Virus record (IMG/VR): IMGVR_UViG_3300033148_008025
Coordinates: 1-64,000 of that record
Source: a virus
Strand: one strand, 5' to 3'
DNA length: 64,000 bases
Shown here: one piece after another, positions 29,775-37,129 of the stretch
Layout: each line of letters begins with the position of its first letter
How positions within the stretch are numbered: the stretch's first letter is position 1
The notes under the pieces: generated by a model
The model's database searches: none
Told to the model about the DNA's origin: nothing
What the model saw: only the letters and a program-made list of their open reading frames with translations
Made by a program: the position numbers and the translations under genes

Positions 29775-30101
29775 ATGGAACGAAAGTACGAAATCGGCGG
29801 ACACGTCATCTATGTAGACCAGTGGGGCATTCCTCGAGATGCGCTTATCACCGTATGGTGGTGTGGCGATGTTGAGGTTCCAGCCTATGTTAGCGAGAAT
29901 GGAGAGCCGGGATGCAACCTGGTTTTTGTTTCTGGCGACGAGAACCGTAAGGACTCATGTGGTCGACAGACCGTGCGAGAAACATCGGTGGTCCACAAGA
30001 CAGCCCAGCCAGCTCACGGCTTTTACTGGTGCTGGAAAGACGAGCTCGACGATAGCCAACTTAGACGATTGAACTCCGATCGCGCCGAGACGGCTGCGTA
30101 A
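29775..30101 (+). CDS. Hypothetical protein, 108 aa
   Basis: MERKYEIGGHVIYVDQWGIP, then beta strands and CWKDELDDSQLRRLNSD. Resembles small OB/SH3-like 'GxxVxYVDxxGxPRxALIT' proteins of phages. AGG eight bases before the ATG. Unrecognised. Confidence 0.6.
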   Translation: MERKYEIGGHVIYVDQWGIPRDALITVWWCGDVEVPAYVSENGEPGCNLVFVSGDENRKDSCGRQTVRETSVVHKTAQPAHGFYWCWKDELDDSQLRRLNSDRAETAA

Positions 30102-30172
30102 ACCATAGAGACTTGGCAGGGACCTATTGGAACCGACACCAAGACTCCGATGCCACACAGAGAAGGCGAGCT

Positions 30173-30385
30173 ATGAGCAGGGGGGAATCTTCGGTAGTGT
30201 TGCGCTTTGCACTTAGAAAGATCAGGTCTGCCAAGGCACCCTGCTTTTTCTGTGCGGAATTCGAATGCGACCAAGTGTTTATGGCAAAGTCGCAAACTCC
30301 TGAAAAGACCAGGGCTTACGCAGTACACACTGCCTGCATATTTGACCACGAGCAGCTTCAGGACTTAGGCTCAGGAGTCCTATGA
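30173..30385 (+). CDS. Zinc protein, tandem paralogue A, 70 aa
   Basis: MSRGESSVVLRFALRKIRSA; CFFCAEFECDQVF and VHTACIFDH give a C-x2-C-x4-C ... H-x3-C-x3-H site. The next gene repeats the same pattern. GAAGG upstream. Confidence 0.6.
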   Translation: MSRGESSVVLRFALRKIRSAKAPCFFCAEFECDQVFMAKSQTPEKTRAYAVHTACIFDHEQLQDLGSGVL

Positions 30386-30603
30386 GCAGCAAACCAACAT
30401 TCATCCGCTTCCATCTGGAGCACAACGATGACGAAGAGATCACATGCTTCTGTTGTTCACTTCCACGTTGTGAGCAATTCTTCGAAGTGAGCGGGGGCAA
30501 TGTTCGACGATGGGTGGGAGTCCACAGCACGTGTGTGGACAAACATATGAGCAAGCTTACCCAGACGAGGTCCGCCCGAGACTCATCTGCCCCCGTAGGC
30601 TAA
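30382..30603 (+). CDS. Zinc protein, tandem paralogue B, 73 aa
   Basis: MSSKPTFIRFHLEHNDDEEI; CFCCSLPRCEQFF and VHSTCVDKH align with the previous gene (C-F-x-C-x4-C-[DE]-Q ... V-H-[ST]-x-C-x3-H). ATGA overlap and AGGAG upstream. A recent tandem duplication with strong divergence outside the metal site. Confidence 0.6.
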   Translation: MSSKPTFIRFHLEHNDDEEITCFCCSLPRCEQFFEVSGGNVRRWVGVHSTCVDKHMSKLTQTRSARDSSAPVG

Positions 30604-30621
30604 AAAAGGGGCCGTAGCCCC
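30602..30621 (-). terminator. Intrinsic terminator
   Basis: Minus strand GGGGC-TACG-GCCCC followed by TTTTTT. Ends the single-gene leftward unit starting at 30716. Confidence 0.8.
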
Positions 30622-30626
30622 AGTAT

Positions 30627-30716
30627 TCATTCGTCGTCTTCGAGCTCCTCTTCTAGGGCTGAGTATGAAGCCTGTCTGGCTTCGTCAACGAAATCATAGT
30701 TGTCATCGTCGTCCAT
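30627..30716 (-). CDS. Small acidic protein, 29 aa
   Basis: MDDDDNYDFVDEARQASYSA then ending in LEEELEDDE. A complete tiny transcription unit: GGCATAAGG element, AAAGGA ribosome site, 29-codon ORF, intrinsic terminator. Strong acidity could indicate DNA mimicry or an inhibitor peptide; unproven. Confidence 0.6.
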   Translation of the reverse strand: MDDDDNYDFVDEARQASYSALEEELEDDE

Positions 30717-30737
30717 AAAGCATTTCCTTTCTACCTT

Positions 30738-30746
30738 CCTTATGCC
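30738..30746 (-). promoter_or_regulatory. GGCATAAGG promoter-like element
   Basis: Exact copy, 21 bases before the 29-codon gene. The unit it serves is so small that the element is the most obvious candidate for its promoter. Confidence 0.55.
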
Positions 30747-30767
30747 TATTTCGTGTAGGCTGGATGA

Positions 30768-31040
30768 ATGGACAACTGTCCACACCGAGTGATTTTTAAC
30801 GGTTTCTGCGAGAAATGCAGACAGAGACCGATACTTGATTTTGGAGATATCGATGACGCAGTGGGGACAACTGAACATAGAACTAAGCCATCCGAGCGAG
30901 AGCTATCTGCCCAGATGGAAAAGGATGTACCGGAAGTTATTTGGCAAACGGCAGAAAAGCCTCCCAGTAAACATCCTAGTGTCAGTCAACGCCGCAGGGC
31001 AGATAGAGATCGGCCACGTTGGCTGCCACGAATCGACTAG
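30768..31040 (+). CDS. Small Cys/His protein, overlapping frame
   Basis: MDNCPHRVIFNGFCEKCRQR is a plausible CPH ... C-x2-C zinc head. The remaining residues (Arg/Pro/Ser-rich) overlap another frame (30853-31068) that has a better ribosome site. The head may be real with a short or frameshifted tail. Confidence 0.35.
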   Translation: MDNCPHRVIFNGFCEKCRQRPILDFGDIDDAVGTTEHRTKPSERELSAQMEKDVPEVIWQTAEKPPSKHPSVSQRRRADRDRPRWLPRID

Positions 31041-31068
31041 TCCTGCCAGGGCTCTACAGGGCGTCTAG
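30853..31068 (+). CDS. Hypothetical protein, 71 aa
   Basis: MTQWGQLNIELSHPSESYLP, then a basic patch and VNILVSVNAAGQIEIGHVGC, a convincing beta hairpin. GGAG six bases before the ATG. It is in the +1 frame relative to the overlapping ORF at 30768. Unrecognised. Confidence 0.55.
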   Translation: MTQWGQLNIELSHPSESYLPRWKRMYRKLFGKRQKSLPVNILVSVNAAGQIEIGHVGCHESTSPARALQGV

Positions 31069-31286
31069 ACATCTTCTGGAAGTATCACCTCCTCAAACGG
31101 ATTCCCCTCGAAGAGGCGAGCAAACGGTTGCAGTACGATGGAGTCATCTTCCTGCCTGGTTGCTGCGCATATGACAGCCACGTAGTTTCCGTCCGGAGTT
31201 TCACATTCGATGAGACACTGATCTCCATTGGCAAAGACATCTTGCAGTGTCTGGAAGTTCTTTTTGTCTCCCTCTCTCAGACTCAT
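31065..31286 (-). CDS. DUF6117-like protein, 73 aa
   Basis: MSLREGDKKNFQTLQDVFAN then GDQCLIECETPDG-x-YVAVICA and PFARLFEGNPFEEVILPED. The order NF-x-TL ... LxEC ... VICA ... GNPxExxxPP resembles DUF6117 as I recall it. ATGA overlap with the SMC-like gene, so it is probably translated with it. Confidence 0.55.
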   Translation of the reverse strand: MSLREGDKKNFQTLQDVFANGDQCLIECETPDGNYVAVICAATRQEDDSIVLQPFARLFEGNPFEEVILPEDV

Positions 31287-32554
31287 ACTCGGACTGATCC
31301 TTCCTCCATGATGATGGCACCATCATCGGATTCACCAACTCGCTCAAGCCAGATTCGAAAACCTTTCTTCTTGGCAAAGTCACTCACGAGTTCGAGGCTG
31401 TGATCGTCAAGCAGGGCACCATCCTTCACCCAGATATCTTGGAGGTTGGGGGACATTGCTGCTGCCAGCGCTAAGGATACAGAGAGCTGTTCGGCACCAG
31501 AAGCTTGCGACAGCGGGATGTCGTTGTAAATAAGACCTGTCTCCCCGATGGATAGGCCATCGACAGGCATGTTTGCTTTGTCGAGGTGAGCAGCCTTATT
31601 CTCGTCCATCTCATTTAGTTTCGCGGTAAGAGCACTGGATTCGATTTCGGCTGTTTCAAATGCGGCCTTGGCAGTTTTGTGTCGCTCAAGCTGCGCCAGC
31701 TTCTTTGTGCGTTCTTCGTCTTTGGCACTGGATTCTTTCAATTCCGCCTGAGCTGACTCAAGCTCCGCGGTGACGTCCGGCATTGACTGGAATGCTTTCT
31801 TTTCCGCCTCACCAGTTTTGATGAGCTTCTCAAGGGATTCAACTTCCTTTGCAAGATCATCTTTGATGCGTTGAATGCTGTTTTGGTAGTCCTTTACCTC
31901 CTTGCGCATGTGGTCGAGTTTGACCTCAGCCTCTCTACGCTCGCTGTTCTTCTTCATGAGCTCGGACACCTTGCCCATCATGTCAGCACCGGACTTTTCC
32001 GAGATATCCCCCGGGTGGGGGTTTGACTCAATTTCGACTTTGTATCGCTTTACTGCGCGATTTGAATCGGTCCTCTCGTTAAAGACCTCCTTCCTTTCTT
32101 TCTCCCAACGCTCCAAGTTGATTCCGATATCAACAACTTTTAGGAGAGCCGCTTTCTGCTCTTTGTCCCCGAGCCTGGAAAACTCAAGAGGATCTAGGAA
32201 TCGGCTGCCGATGATCCGATCCAGGACTTTTTGAGGGGAGGAAACTTTACCGTCACGTCCTGTTACCTTGAGTGACGATGTTCCGCTTTTGAGGAAACGC
32301 TTGTGAACGTCGTACTCGAGCTTCTCTGCATCGTCCCTGAGCTTGAGTTTGATGTCTGCCTGATCTTCCCCTTCTCGGATTGGTTTCGCGGGGTCTTCGT
32401 TCTTTCCGCCGAGGGCGTTGGTGATGGCATCGATAACGGAGCTCTTCCCTTGCTTGTTCAGGCCGCCGATGAGCATAAGGCTGCTTGCTTTGGGCTCGAT
32501 GACTACCTTCTTCAGGCACTTGTAGTTTTCTATGTCAACTAGGATAATTTTCAT
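31283..32554 (-). CDS. SMC/SbcC-like ATPase with coiled coil, 423 aa
   Basis: MKIILVDIENYKCLKKVVIE, Walker A GLNKQGKSS (residues 31-39), a central coiled coil (about 165-300), then the ABC-type signature region SQASGAEQLSVSLALAAAMS and a Walker-B-like IWVKDGALLDDHSLEL. Small for SbcC/gp46, and with no adjacent Mre11-type nuclease, but of the same RecF/SMC ATPase class that handles DNA ends. GGAGAAG before the ATG; in an operon with small unknown genes starting at 33714. Confidence 0.8.
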   Translation of the reverse strand: MKIILVDIENYKCLKKVVIEPKASSLMLIGGLNKQGKSSVIDAITNALGGKNEDPAKPIREGEDQADIKLKLRDDAEKLEYDVHKRFLKSGTSSLKVTGRDGKVSSPQKVLDRIIGSRFLDPLEFSRLGDKEQKAALLKVVDIGINLERWEKERKEVFNERTDSNRAVKRYKVEIESNPHPGDISEKSGADMMGKVSELMKKNSERREAEVKLDHMRKEVKDYQNSIQRIKDDLAKEVESLEKLIKTGEAEKKAFQSMPDVTAELESAQAELKESSAKDEERTKKLAQLERHKTAKAAFETAEIESSALTAKLNEMDENKAAHLDKANMPVDGLSIGETGLIYNDIPLSQASGAEQLSVSLALAAAMSPNLQDIWVKDGALLDDHSLELVSDFAKKKGFRIWLERVGESDDGAIIMEEGSVRV

Positions 32555-32736
32555 TTTGCTTCTCCGGATGATTCTTGGTGCTTGATGTGAAGGTCGACAA
32601 TTTCTACGATAGCAATAGCTAGAACAACGGCATTCTCCGCGTCCTCATTCGCACTTGTATCAGCGCTGTGTGTGTAGATGTGTCCGACGATATTCCCGGC
32701 CATCCGGCAAATCATGCTTCTGTCTTTTGGGTTCAT
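32551..32736 (-). CDS. Small hypothetical protein, 61 aa
   Basis: MNPKDRSMICRMAGNIVGHI; helical with a hydrophobic central helix (AVVLAIAIVEIVDLHI). ATGA overlap with the SMC-like ATPase start. Unrecognised. Confidence 0.55.
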   Translation of the reverse strand: MNPKDRSMICRMAGNIVGHIYTHSADTSANEDAENAVVLAIAIVEIVDLHIKHQESSGEAK

Positions 32737-32756
32737 TTGGTTCTTTCTTACGGCTG

Positions 32757-33131
32757 CTACTGGGACAGTCTTTTTGTTTCATATGCACGATGATTTGCAT
32801 CTGCGACTGCTCCGGAAAATTCGCGCAGAACGGCATCTTCACTGACTCCGACATCCTGATCGAGCCCGGTTCTGTAGCTTTTGTAGGCTGTCCAGGCTTC
32901 GTAAACTTCATACGACCCATGGCAGTGTGATGGCATTTCCATGTAGATGAAGGAAGCGATTGCAGGCAGTGCTGCTACGGTATCCTGGTCGGCCCTCCCT
33001 ACCCCTTCAAGGAAGTCGTTGGCAAGAATCGCTCGCATGCAGTCACCGGTTCTTGTCCCCTTCTCTGCGTAGCTGATTAGCGAGTGGAGTAAGTGTGGGG
33101 GGATATTGGATTTGTCTCTCGGGTCAGTCAC
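32757..33131 (-). CDS. Hypothetical protein, 124 aa
   Basis: GTG start in a GTGA overlap with AAAGGA four bases upstream (VTDPRDKSNIPPHLLHSL). Helical; contains TRTGDCMRAILANDFLEGVG and ALPAIASFIYMEMP, which resemble a phage 'GTxxGxFLxAVLxNDLxxA' small-protein pattern. Function unknown. Confidence 0.6.
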   Translation of the reverse strand: MTDPRDKSNIPPHLLHSLISYAEKGTRTGDCMRAILANDFLEGVGRADQDTVAALPAIASFIYMEMPSHCHGSYEVYEAWTAYKSYRTGLDQDVGVSEDAVLREFSGAVADANHRAYETKRLSQ

Positions 33132-33484
33132 AGCATCCTTTCTTTGAGCCACTCTGTGACTTCTATGATTTCTCTGTCGGTTAGGCTACGAGGTGTTCCG
33201 TCTTCATTGGCGGCTCTAAAAACCGCCGGTCCGACGATCACATCAAAGTCGATATTGATGTTCATTTTCATTCCACTGATCTTTCCTTCTTCGTTACACC
33301 AAAGGTCTACATTCGCGGGGAGGCCTATGGGATTTCCTGGCATCACCTGGAATAGGCCCCCAACAATCTCCTGTAGGACCGAAATTTCATCGTCTGGAAT
33401 GAACCATGGGTACGGTGGCTCCTCCGGGTTTCTGATAATTACGAGTGACATCGCTTCTTTGTTTTCCGACAAGGTGTTGTTCAT
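33128..33484 (-). CDS. DUF3846-like protein, 118 aa
   Basis: MNNTLSENKEAMSLVIIRNP. Core residues ISVLQEIVGGLFQVMPGNP ... NVDLWCNEEGKISGMKMNIN ... DVIVGPAVF ... RSLTDREI match the DUF3846 layout (LQ-x-xVGG, NEEGK, hGPVVF, LTDEE). This group is common in phages and plasmids; function unknown. ATGA overlap upstream; an internal ATG at 33451 is an alternative start. Confidence 0.65.
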   Translation of the reverse strand: MNNTLSENKEAMSLVIIRNPEEPPYPWFIPDDEISVLQEIVGGLFQVMPGNPIGLPANVDLWCNEEGKISGMKMNINIDFDVIVGPAVFRAANEDGTPRSLTDREIIEVTEWLKERML

Positions 33485-33714
33485 TTCCTTTGTTTGAGGC
33501 CTGCAACAAATCCGTAGTTGGCCATGGCGGCGCACAAGACAGACTTGTCATCGCACAGGTTTTGCGCAACGGTGCTGAAAACCCGGAGGTTTTCGTTGGC
33601 CAGGTCTGCGGCTTCCTCTTCTGAATCGAGGTGTAGTAGGTTTTTGATATTGCGGATGCAGGCGATGGCCATGTTCTTGCCACCAACTTCTTTGATCTTG
33701 TCTAGGTCTTCCAT
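33481..33714 (-). CDS. Small helical protein, 77 aa
   Basis: MEDLDKIKEVGGKNMAIACI; all-helical. First gene of the SMC-like operon; starts directly after GGGAGTCCA (the shared leader). A GGCATAAGG element lies 27 bases upstream. Confidence 0.6.
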   Translation of the reverse strand: MEDLDKIKEVGGKNMAIACIRNIKNLLHLDSEEEAADLANENLRVFSTVAQNLCDDKSVLCAAMANYGFVAGLKQRK

Positions 33715-33741
33715 TGGACTCCCGTGCTTGTGGTTCAGGGC

Positions 33742-33750
33742 CCTTATGCC
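33742..33750 (-). promoter_or_regulatory. GGCATAAGG promoter-like element
   Basis: Exact copy 27 bases before the 33714 start codon, in the 77-base divergent space between this leftward operon and the rightward cargo operon. Confidence 0.55.
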
Positions 33751-33791
33751 ATCAGATTGCAGCTGGGTTGCTGGTATGCGACGATACGGTC

Positions 33792-35027
33792 ATGAACCAT
33801 TTCCTATCTGGCTTCACCGATGAATTGGTGAAGATCGCAGTAGACAGAGAGTCTGGAAAAGGAAACGGGCTTGGCCTCCTGGAGGCCGGGATGGTGGCAT
33901 CGACAATTGCTCCATTTATGGGGCTCATCGGAGAAGAGAAGATTCTCCACGACCCACATGTGCAGAAAAGCATCATGAGGTTTACCTCACTGGAATCCCT
34001 CGAGCGTCACGCAAGGCCTGGAGATATTGTCCTGATGAGCGGGCCCAGAGATCCTACCAGGCCTGTTACCACCGCAATATCCGGAACAGACTGGTCTCAT
34101 GCACAGCCGGTCGTTGGCGTTCGAGACGGAAAGGCCGTAACCCTCAGCGCAGGTCGATTCAACAGAAGAGATGTGAAGGTAAAAACTCGTGCAGATTTCA
34201 TGAAGATGGCTCCAACGCTGGCCAAAGATATGAAGTCATGGGGATATACCGATGCAGTAATTCTTCGTCCAAAAAACAAGATGAGCAATACAGACTTAAA
34301 GAAGTTTGTTGACGAGGTCGTCGATCGGTCGCGTATGCCGTGGGATGCAAAGAAAGCAGTTAGCGGGGTTGCTAAAGATCTGTTTATTCCAAAGCGAATG
34401 GTTTCAGAAGGGGCTCTTAAAAAAATAGAAGGTCAGACGATGATTCGCTATGGGAACATTGTAGATCCTGTTTCCGGCAAGAAGGTTCGAGTCCCAATGA
34501 CGTGCAAGGGAAACACCTGTTCGGGCTTAAGTGCACAGGCAGCTAGAATTGCTGGCGGTGGAGCAATCCTAGGCAGCAAGCTCCCAGCAGATATATTGCC
34601 AGCAGACTTCGTTCGTTCGAAACAGTATCGTCCAGTAGGCGCAGTGATTAACAAAAGCAAGCTTCCAGTAAAAATCCTTCCATACCTAACCCGAGCGGGA
34701 GTGGGTACCGCTGCCGCCGGAGGCATCTACGCAGCCCATGAGCGACCGGAACTGTTGGCAGCAGGAGTAGGAGCAGCGGGAGGATCTGCGCTCCAGGGGG
34801 CGTTGACAAGGCGGATAGGAAAGGCAATGGGGCTATCCTACGGACAGACAAGTCGTAAGATTCCAAATCTGATGAGATCAGTGCAAAAAACAGTGTCCTC
34901 ACCCACGACCATTGGCAGGGTAAGCCCAATCTTAAAATATCTAGCAATGGCAACTCCGATGAGAGTTCTTGGCGGGCTAGCTGCCCTCAAGGTGGGCCGG
35001 GTAGCGCTTGGCCGAGAAGGAGAATAG
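33792..35027 (+). CDS. Permuted papain-fold (YiiX/NlpC-like) protein with N-terminal GFxDELxKxA motif
   Basis: 411 residues from MNHFLSGFTDELVKIAVDRE. The enzyme-like domain has PGDIVLMSG (residues about 77-85), the His strand GTDWSHAQPVVGV (about 101-113) and the later Cys segment KGNTCSGLSAQAARIAGG. That gives the order GDI ... H ... CS expected for circularly permuted papain-like hydrolases/amidases of the YiiX group, which cut amide or thioester bonds. C-terminal third has Gly/Ala-rich segments (AGVGTAAAGGIYA, AGVGAAGGSALQGA). The N-terminal motif recurs in three other proteins here. No clear Shine-Dalgarno before this ATG. First gene of the operon. Confidence 0.75.
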   Translation: MNHFLSGFTDELVKIAVDRESGKGNGLGLLEAGMVASTIAPFMGLIGEEKILHDPHVQKSIMRFTSLESLERHARPGDIVLMSGPRDPTRPVTTAISGTDWSHAQPVVGVRDGKAVTLSAGRFNRRDVKVKTRADFMKMAPTLAKDMKSWGYTDAVILRPKNKMSNTDLKKFVDEVVDRSRMPWDAKKAVSGVAKDLFIPKRMVSEGALKKIEGQTMIRYGNIVDPVSGKKVRVPMTCKGNTCSGLSAQAARIAGGGAILGSKLPADILPADFVRSKQYRPVGAVINKSKLPVKILPYLTRAGVGTAAAGGIYAAHERPELLAAGVGAAGGSALQGALTRRIGKAMGLSYGQTSRKIPNLMRSVQKTVSSPTTIGRVSPILKYLAMATPMRVLGGLAALKVGRVALGREGE

Positions 35028-35029
35028 GC

Positions 35030-37129
35030 ATGAACGGCATCCTTACAGGCTTCATAGATGAACTGACAAAGGTATCATCCCAAAAAGAGAAAGAAGCGCC
35101 ACTATACGAAGCAATCATGCGTCCAGGCGAACATGGTCGCGTTAGTATGAAACCGGCTGGTGCAGCACTCGGTGGAACAGTTGGAGCCCTGCTTGGAGAT
35201 TTTGCATCAAAGCGTGCAAGACTTGGCAGCAAATCCAGTATTGGAACAAAGCTTATTCGCGGTAGTGGTATTGCAGGCTTACTGGCTGGAGCCTTGCTTG
35301 CGCCAGGCGGAAAGAAGTCAAAGAAACGATCCGTCGACCTGATTCCGTCGAATCGCGCAGCAAGGGAGATTGCTGCAAAGTCAAAATCACACGAAAAGAA
35401 AGCTGCAGCAAAAACCCACCTAACGCCAGACTCATCCAACATTAACGGTTTCAGCTATGACCCCAGAGCTAAGCAGCTGACCGTGACGTTCAAGGGCGGA
35501 TCGACGTACAGATACAGGGGTGTACCGCAAGCCACCTTTCGCTCACTCAGGCGAAACAAGAGCGCCGGCAAGACACTTAACCGTCTCGTCAAAGCCAGGG
35601 ACTACGAGTACGAGAAGATTGCCAAGAAGAAAAAGCAGAAGTCCTACAAGTGCAAGTTCTGTAAGGACCAAGCTACCAAGGGCGTCATATGGGCCGAAGG
35701 CCGCGGCATCGTTCCCTGCTGTGATAAGCATCTTGGCAAAGGCAAATCTTCTATTGATGATCCGAAAGACATCGACCTGATTCGGGACCTGACAAAGCAG
35801 GCTGGATCTAAATTCACCACCTTCCTTCGGACAGCTCCAGAAGAAAAGCTTTTGGCAGCCCTCGAGAATGTTGTCGGATCTGCCAGGCCAACCTATTACA
35901 AGTCCCTCGATATTACGAAGTTCATGAACTATCTCAGGGGTGGCGGTGACAAGTTTGCTCCGAGCATTTCTTCGATGAAGAGAGATGAATTGGTTAAGGC
36001 CGTTCGCCAGCGACTCGCCGCAGGGTTTCCGAAACAGAGGCTTCGGCATACGAAGGATGGCGATGTTGAATTTGGGCGTAGTCTGAAGGAACGTGCGGGA
36101 TCTAAGATGATCCGAGTTAGTCATGGTGGAAGCGCATCCGAGCTTGAGTCGATCATCAAGTATGGTCCCAACGCGGCGGTTCCTGTTGTCCCCGGTGCGG
36201 CTGGAAAAAAAGAAGTTGTCGGACTTTTTGTTCATAAACCCTCCGATGTTTTAGCGGAACGTCTTCCAGGATACGCCAAGAGGCGGGTGGCCTACGCCGG
36301 AGGAAAACCCGCAGTTCTTAGTTTTGATATCCCAGAGAGATTGATTTCTGAGGGGGGGCGAATTGGGGGTGGTGAACATATAGTTCCGGCAAGCCTTTGG
36401 CGGTACGCGAAGAACACAAAGATCACCAAAGTAGGAGGCTCCTTGCTTGAAAAGACTTCTTCAGATGCACAGCGAGCATTCTACGCTTCAACCAGCATCT
36501 CCCCCTACTACGCCAAAAGGCAGCGCGACAAGCGCAAGCAGCAGGAGATCAATCGCCTGTTGAAGAAAGCAGGCTTCTTGCGCGAGCGCGTCCGCGAAGG
36601 TAACTCGAGTGATCTTATTGGTCGCATGACGAAAAAACGCCGTCAAATCGAGAAGATAGCCGGTGCGTGCGTGAAGACTCTTACCTGGGGAGGACTCACG
36701 ATGAAGTTTGAGTACCTCAAGGATGACATCAGGTCTGGTACCGGGGAAGGCGGAAAGAAGTGGTCTCGTAAAATGAAGGACTGCTATGGATACATTCCCA
36801 ACACCTACGGCAAGGGCGCAGATGGGGAAGCCATTGACGTCTACTTCCAGCCCGATCCGACTGACGGCCCGGTCTTCAAGATCCGTCAGCTAAAAAAAGA
36901 GGGTGGCTATGACGAGGACAAGTTTATGGTCGGGTATGGAACATCCAAGGCGGCAAAAGCAGCCTTCGACAGGAACATGCCAGCATGGGCCTTTGGTGAT
37001 ATCACCAGTCTATCAATGAAAAGTTTTCGAACACTTGTAGGCCAAAGCGGCAGCAAGATTCGTGTACCATCAGACAGCAACGCCGAGCGCGAGCGGGTTC
37101 GCCGGGCCATGGAAAGAAAATCAGCATGA
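35030..37129 (+). CDS. Multidomain KTSC / zinc / ART-like / pyrophosphatase-like protein, 699 aa
   Basis: MNGILTGFIDELTKVSSQKE. In order: GFxDELxK motif (8-14); Gly/Ala segments (43-54, 75-88); KTSC domain about 135-200 (INGFSYDPRAKQLTVTFKGG ... YRYRGVP ... SAGKTLN); a CKFC ... CC-x2-H zinc site; an ADP-ribosyltransferase-like stretch near 360-440 (RVSHGGSASELESIIKYGP ... GLFVHKP ... VLSFDIPERLI); a basic linker; and a C-terminal InPase-like domain of phage type (CYGYIPNTYGKGADGEAIDV ... VGYGTSKAA) near 575-640. Looks like a virion-carried polyprotein or toolbox of host-acting domains; the ART assignment is the weakest. Confidence 0.75.
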   Translation: MNGILTGFIDELTKVSSQKEKEAPLYEAIMRPGEHGRVSMKPAGAALGGTVGALLGDFASKRARLGSKSSIGTKLIRGSGIAGLLAGALLAPGGKKSKKRSVDLIPSNRAAREIAAKSKSHEKKAAAKTHLTPDSSNINGFSYDPRAKQLTVTFKGGSTYRYRGVPQATFRSLRRNKSAGKTLNRLVKARDYEYEKIAKKKKQKSYKCKFCKDQATKGVIWAEGRGIVPCCDKHLGKGKSSIDDPKDIDLIRDLTKQAGSKFTTFLRTAPEEKLLAALENVVGSARPTYYKSLDITKFMNYLRGGGDKFAPSISSMKRDELVKAVRQRLAAGFPKQRLRHTKDGDVEFGRSLKERAGSKMIRVSHGGSASELESIIKYGPNAAVPVVPGAAGKKEVVGLFVHKPSDVLAERLPGYAKRRVAYAGGKPAVLSFDIPERLISEGGRIGGGEHIVPASLWRYAKNTKITKVGGSLLEKTSSDAQRAFYASTSISPYYAKRQRDKRKQQEINRLLKKAGFLRERVREGNSSDLIGRMTKKRRQIEKIAGACVKTLTWGGLTMKFEYLKDDIRSGTGEGGKKWSRKMKDCYGYIPNTYGKGADGEAIDVYFQPDPTDGPVFKIRQLKKEGGYDEDKFMVGYGTSKAAKAAFDRNMPAWAFGDITSLSMKSFRTLVGQSGSKIRVPSDSNAERERVRRAMERKSA

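Noticed and set aside
32470-32485. GCATAAGG on the plus strand inside the SMC-like gene, considered as a rightward promoter
   Set aside because: Only an 8-base partial match, on the opposite strand from all other copies and within a coding sequence with no rightward gene after it.
35543-36235. 230-codon leftward ORF inside the 699-residue gene
   Set aside because: Antisense shadow of a gene with clear KTSC and InPase domains; no start signal.
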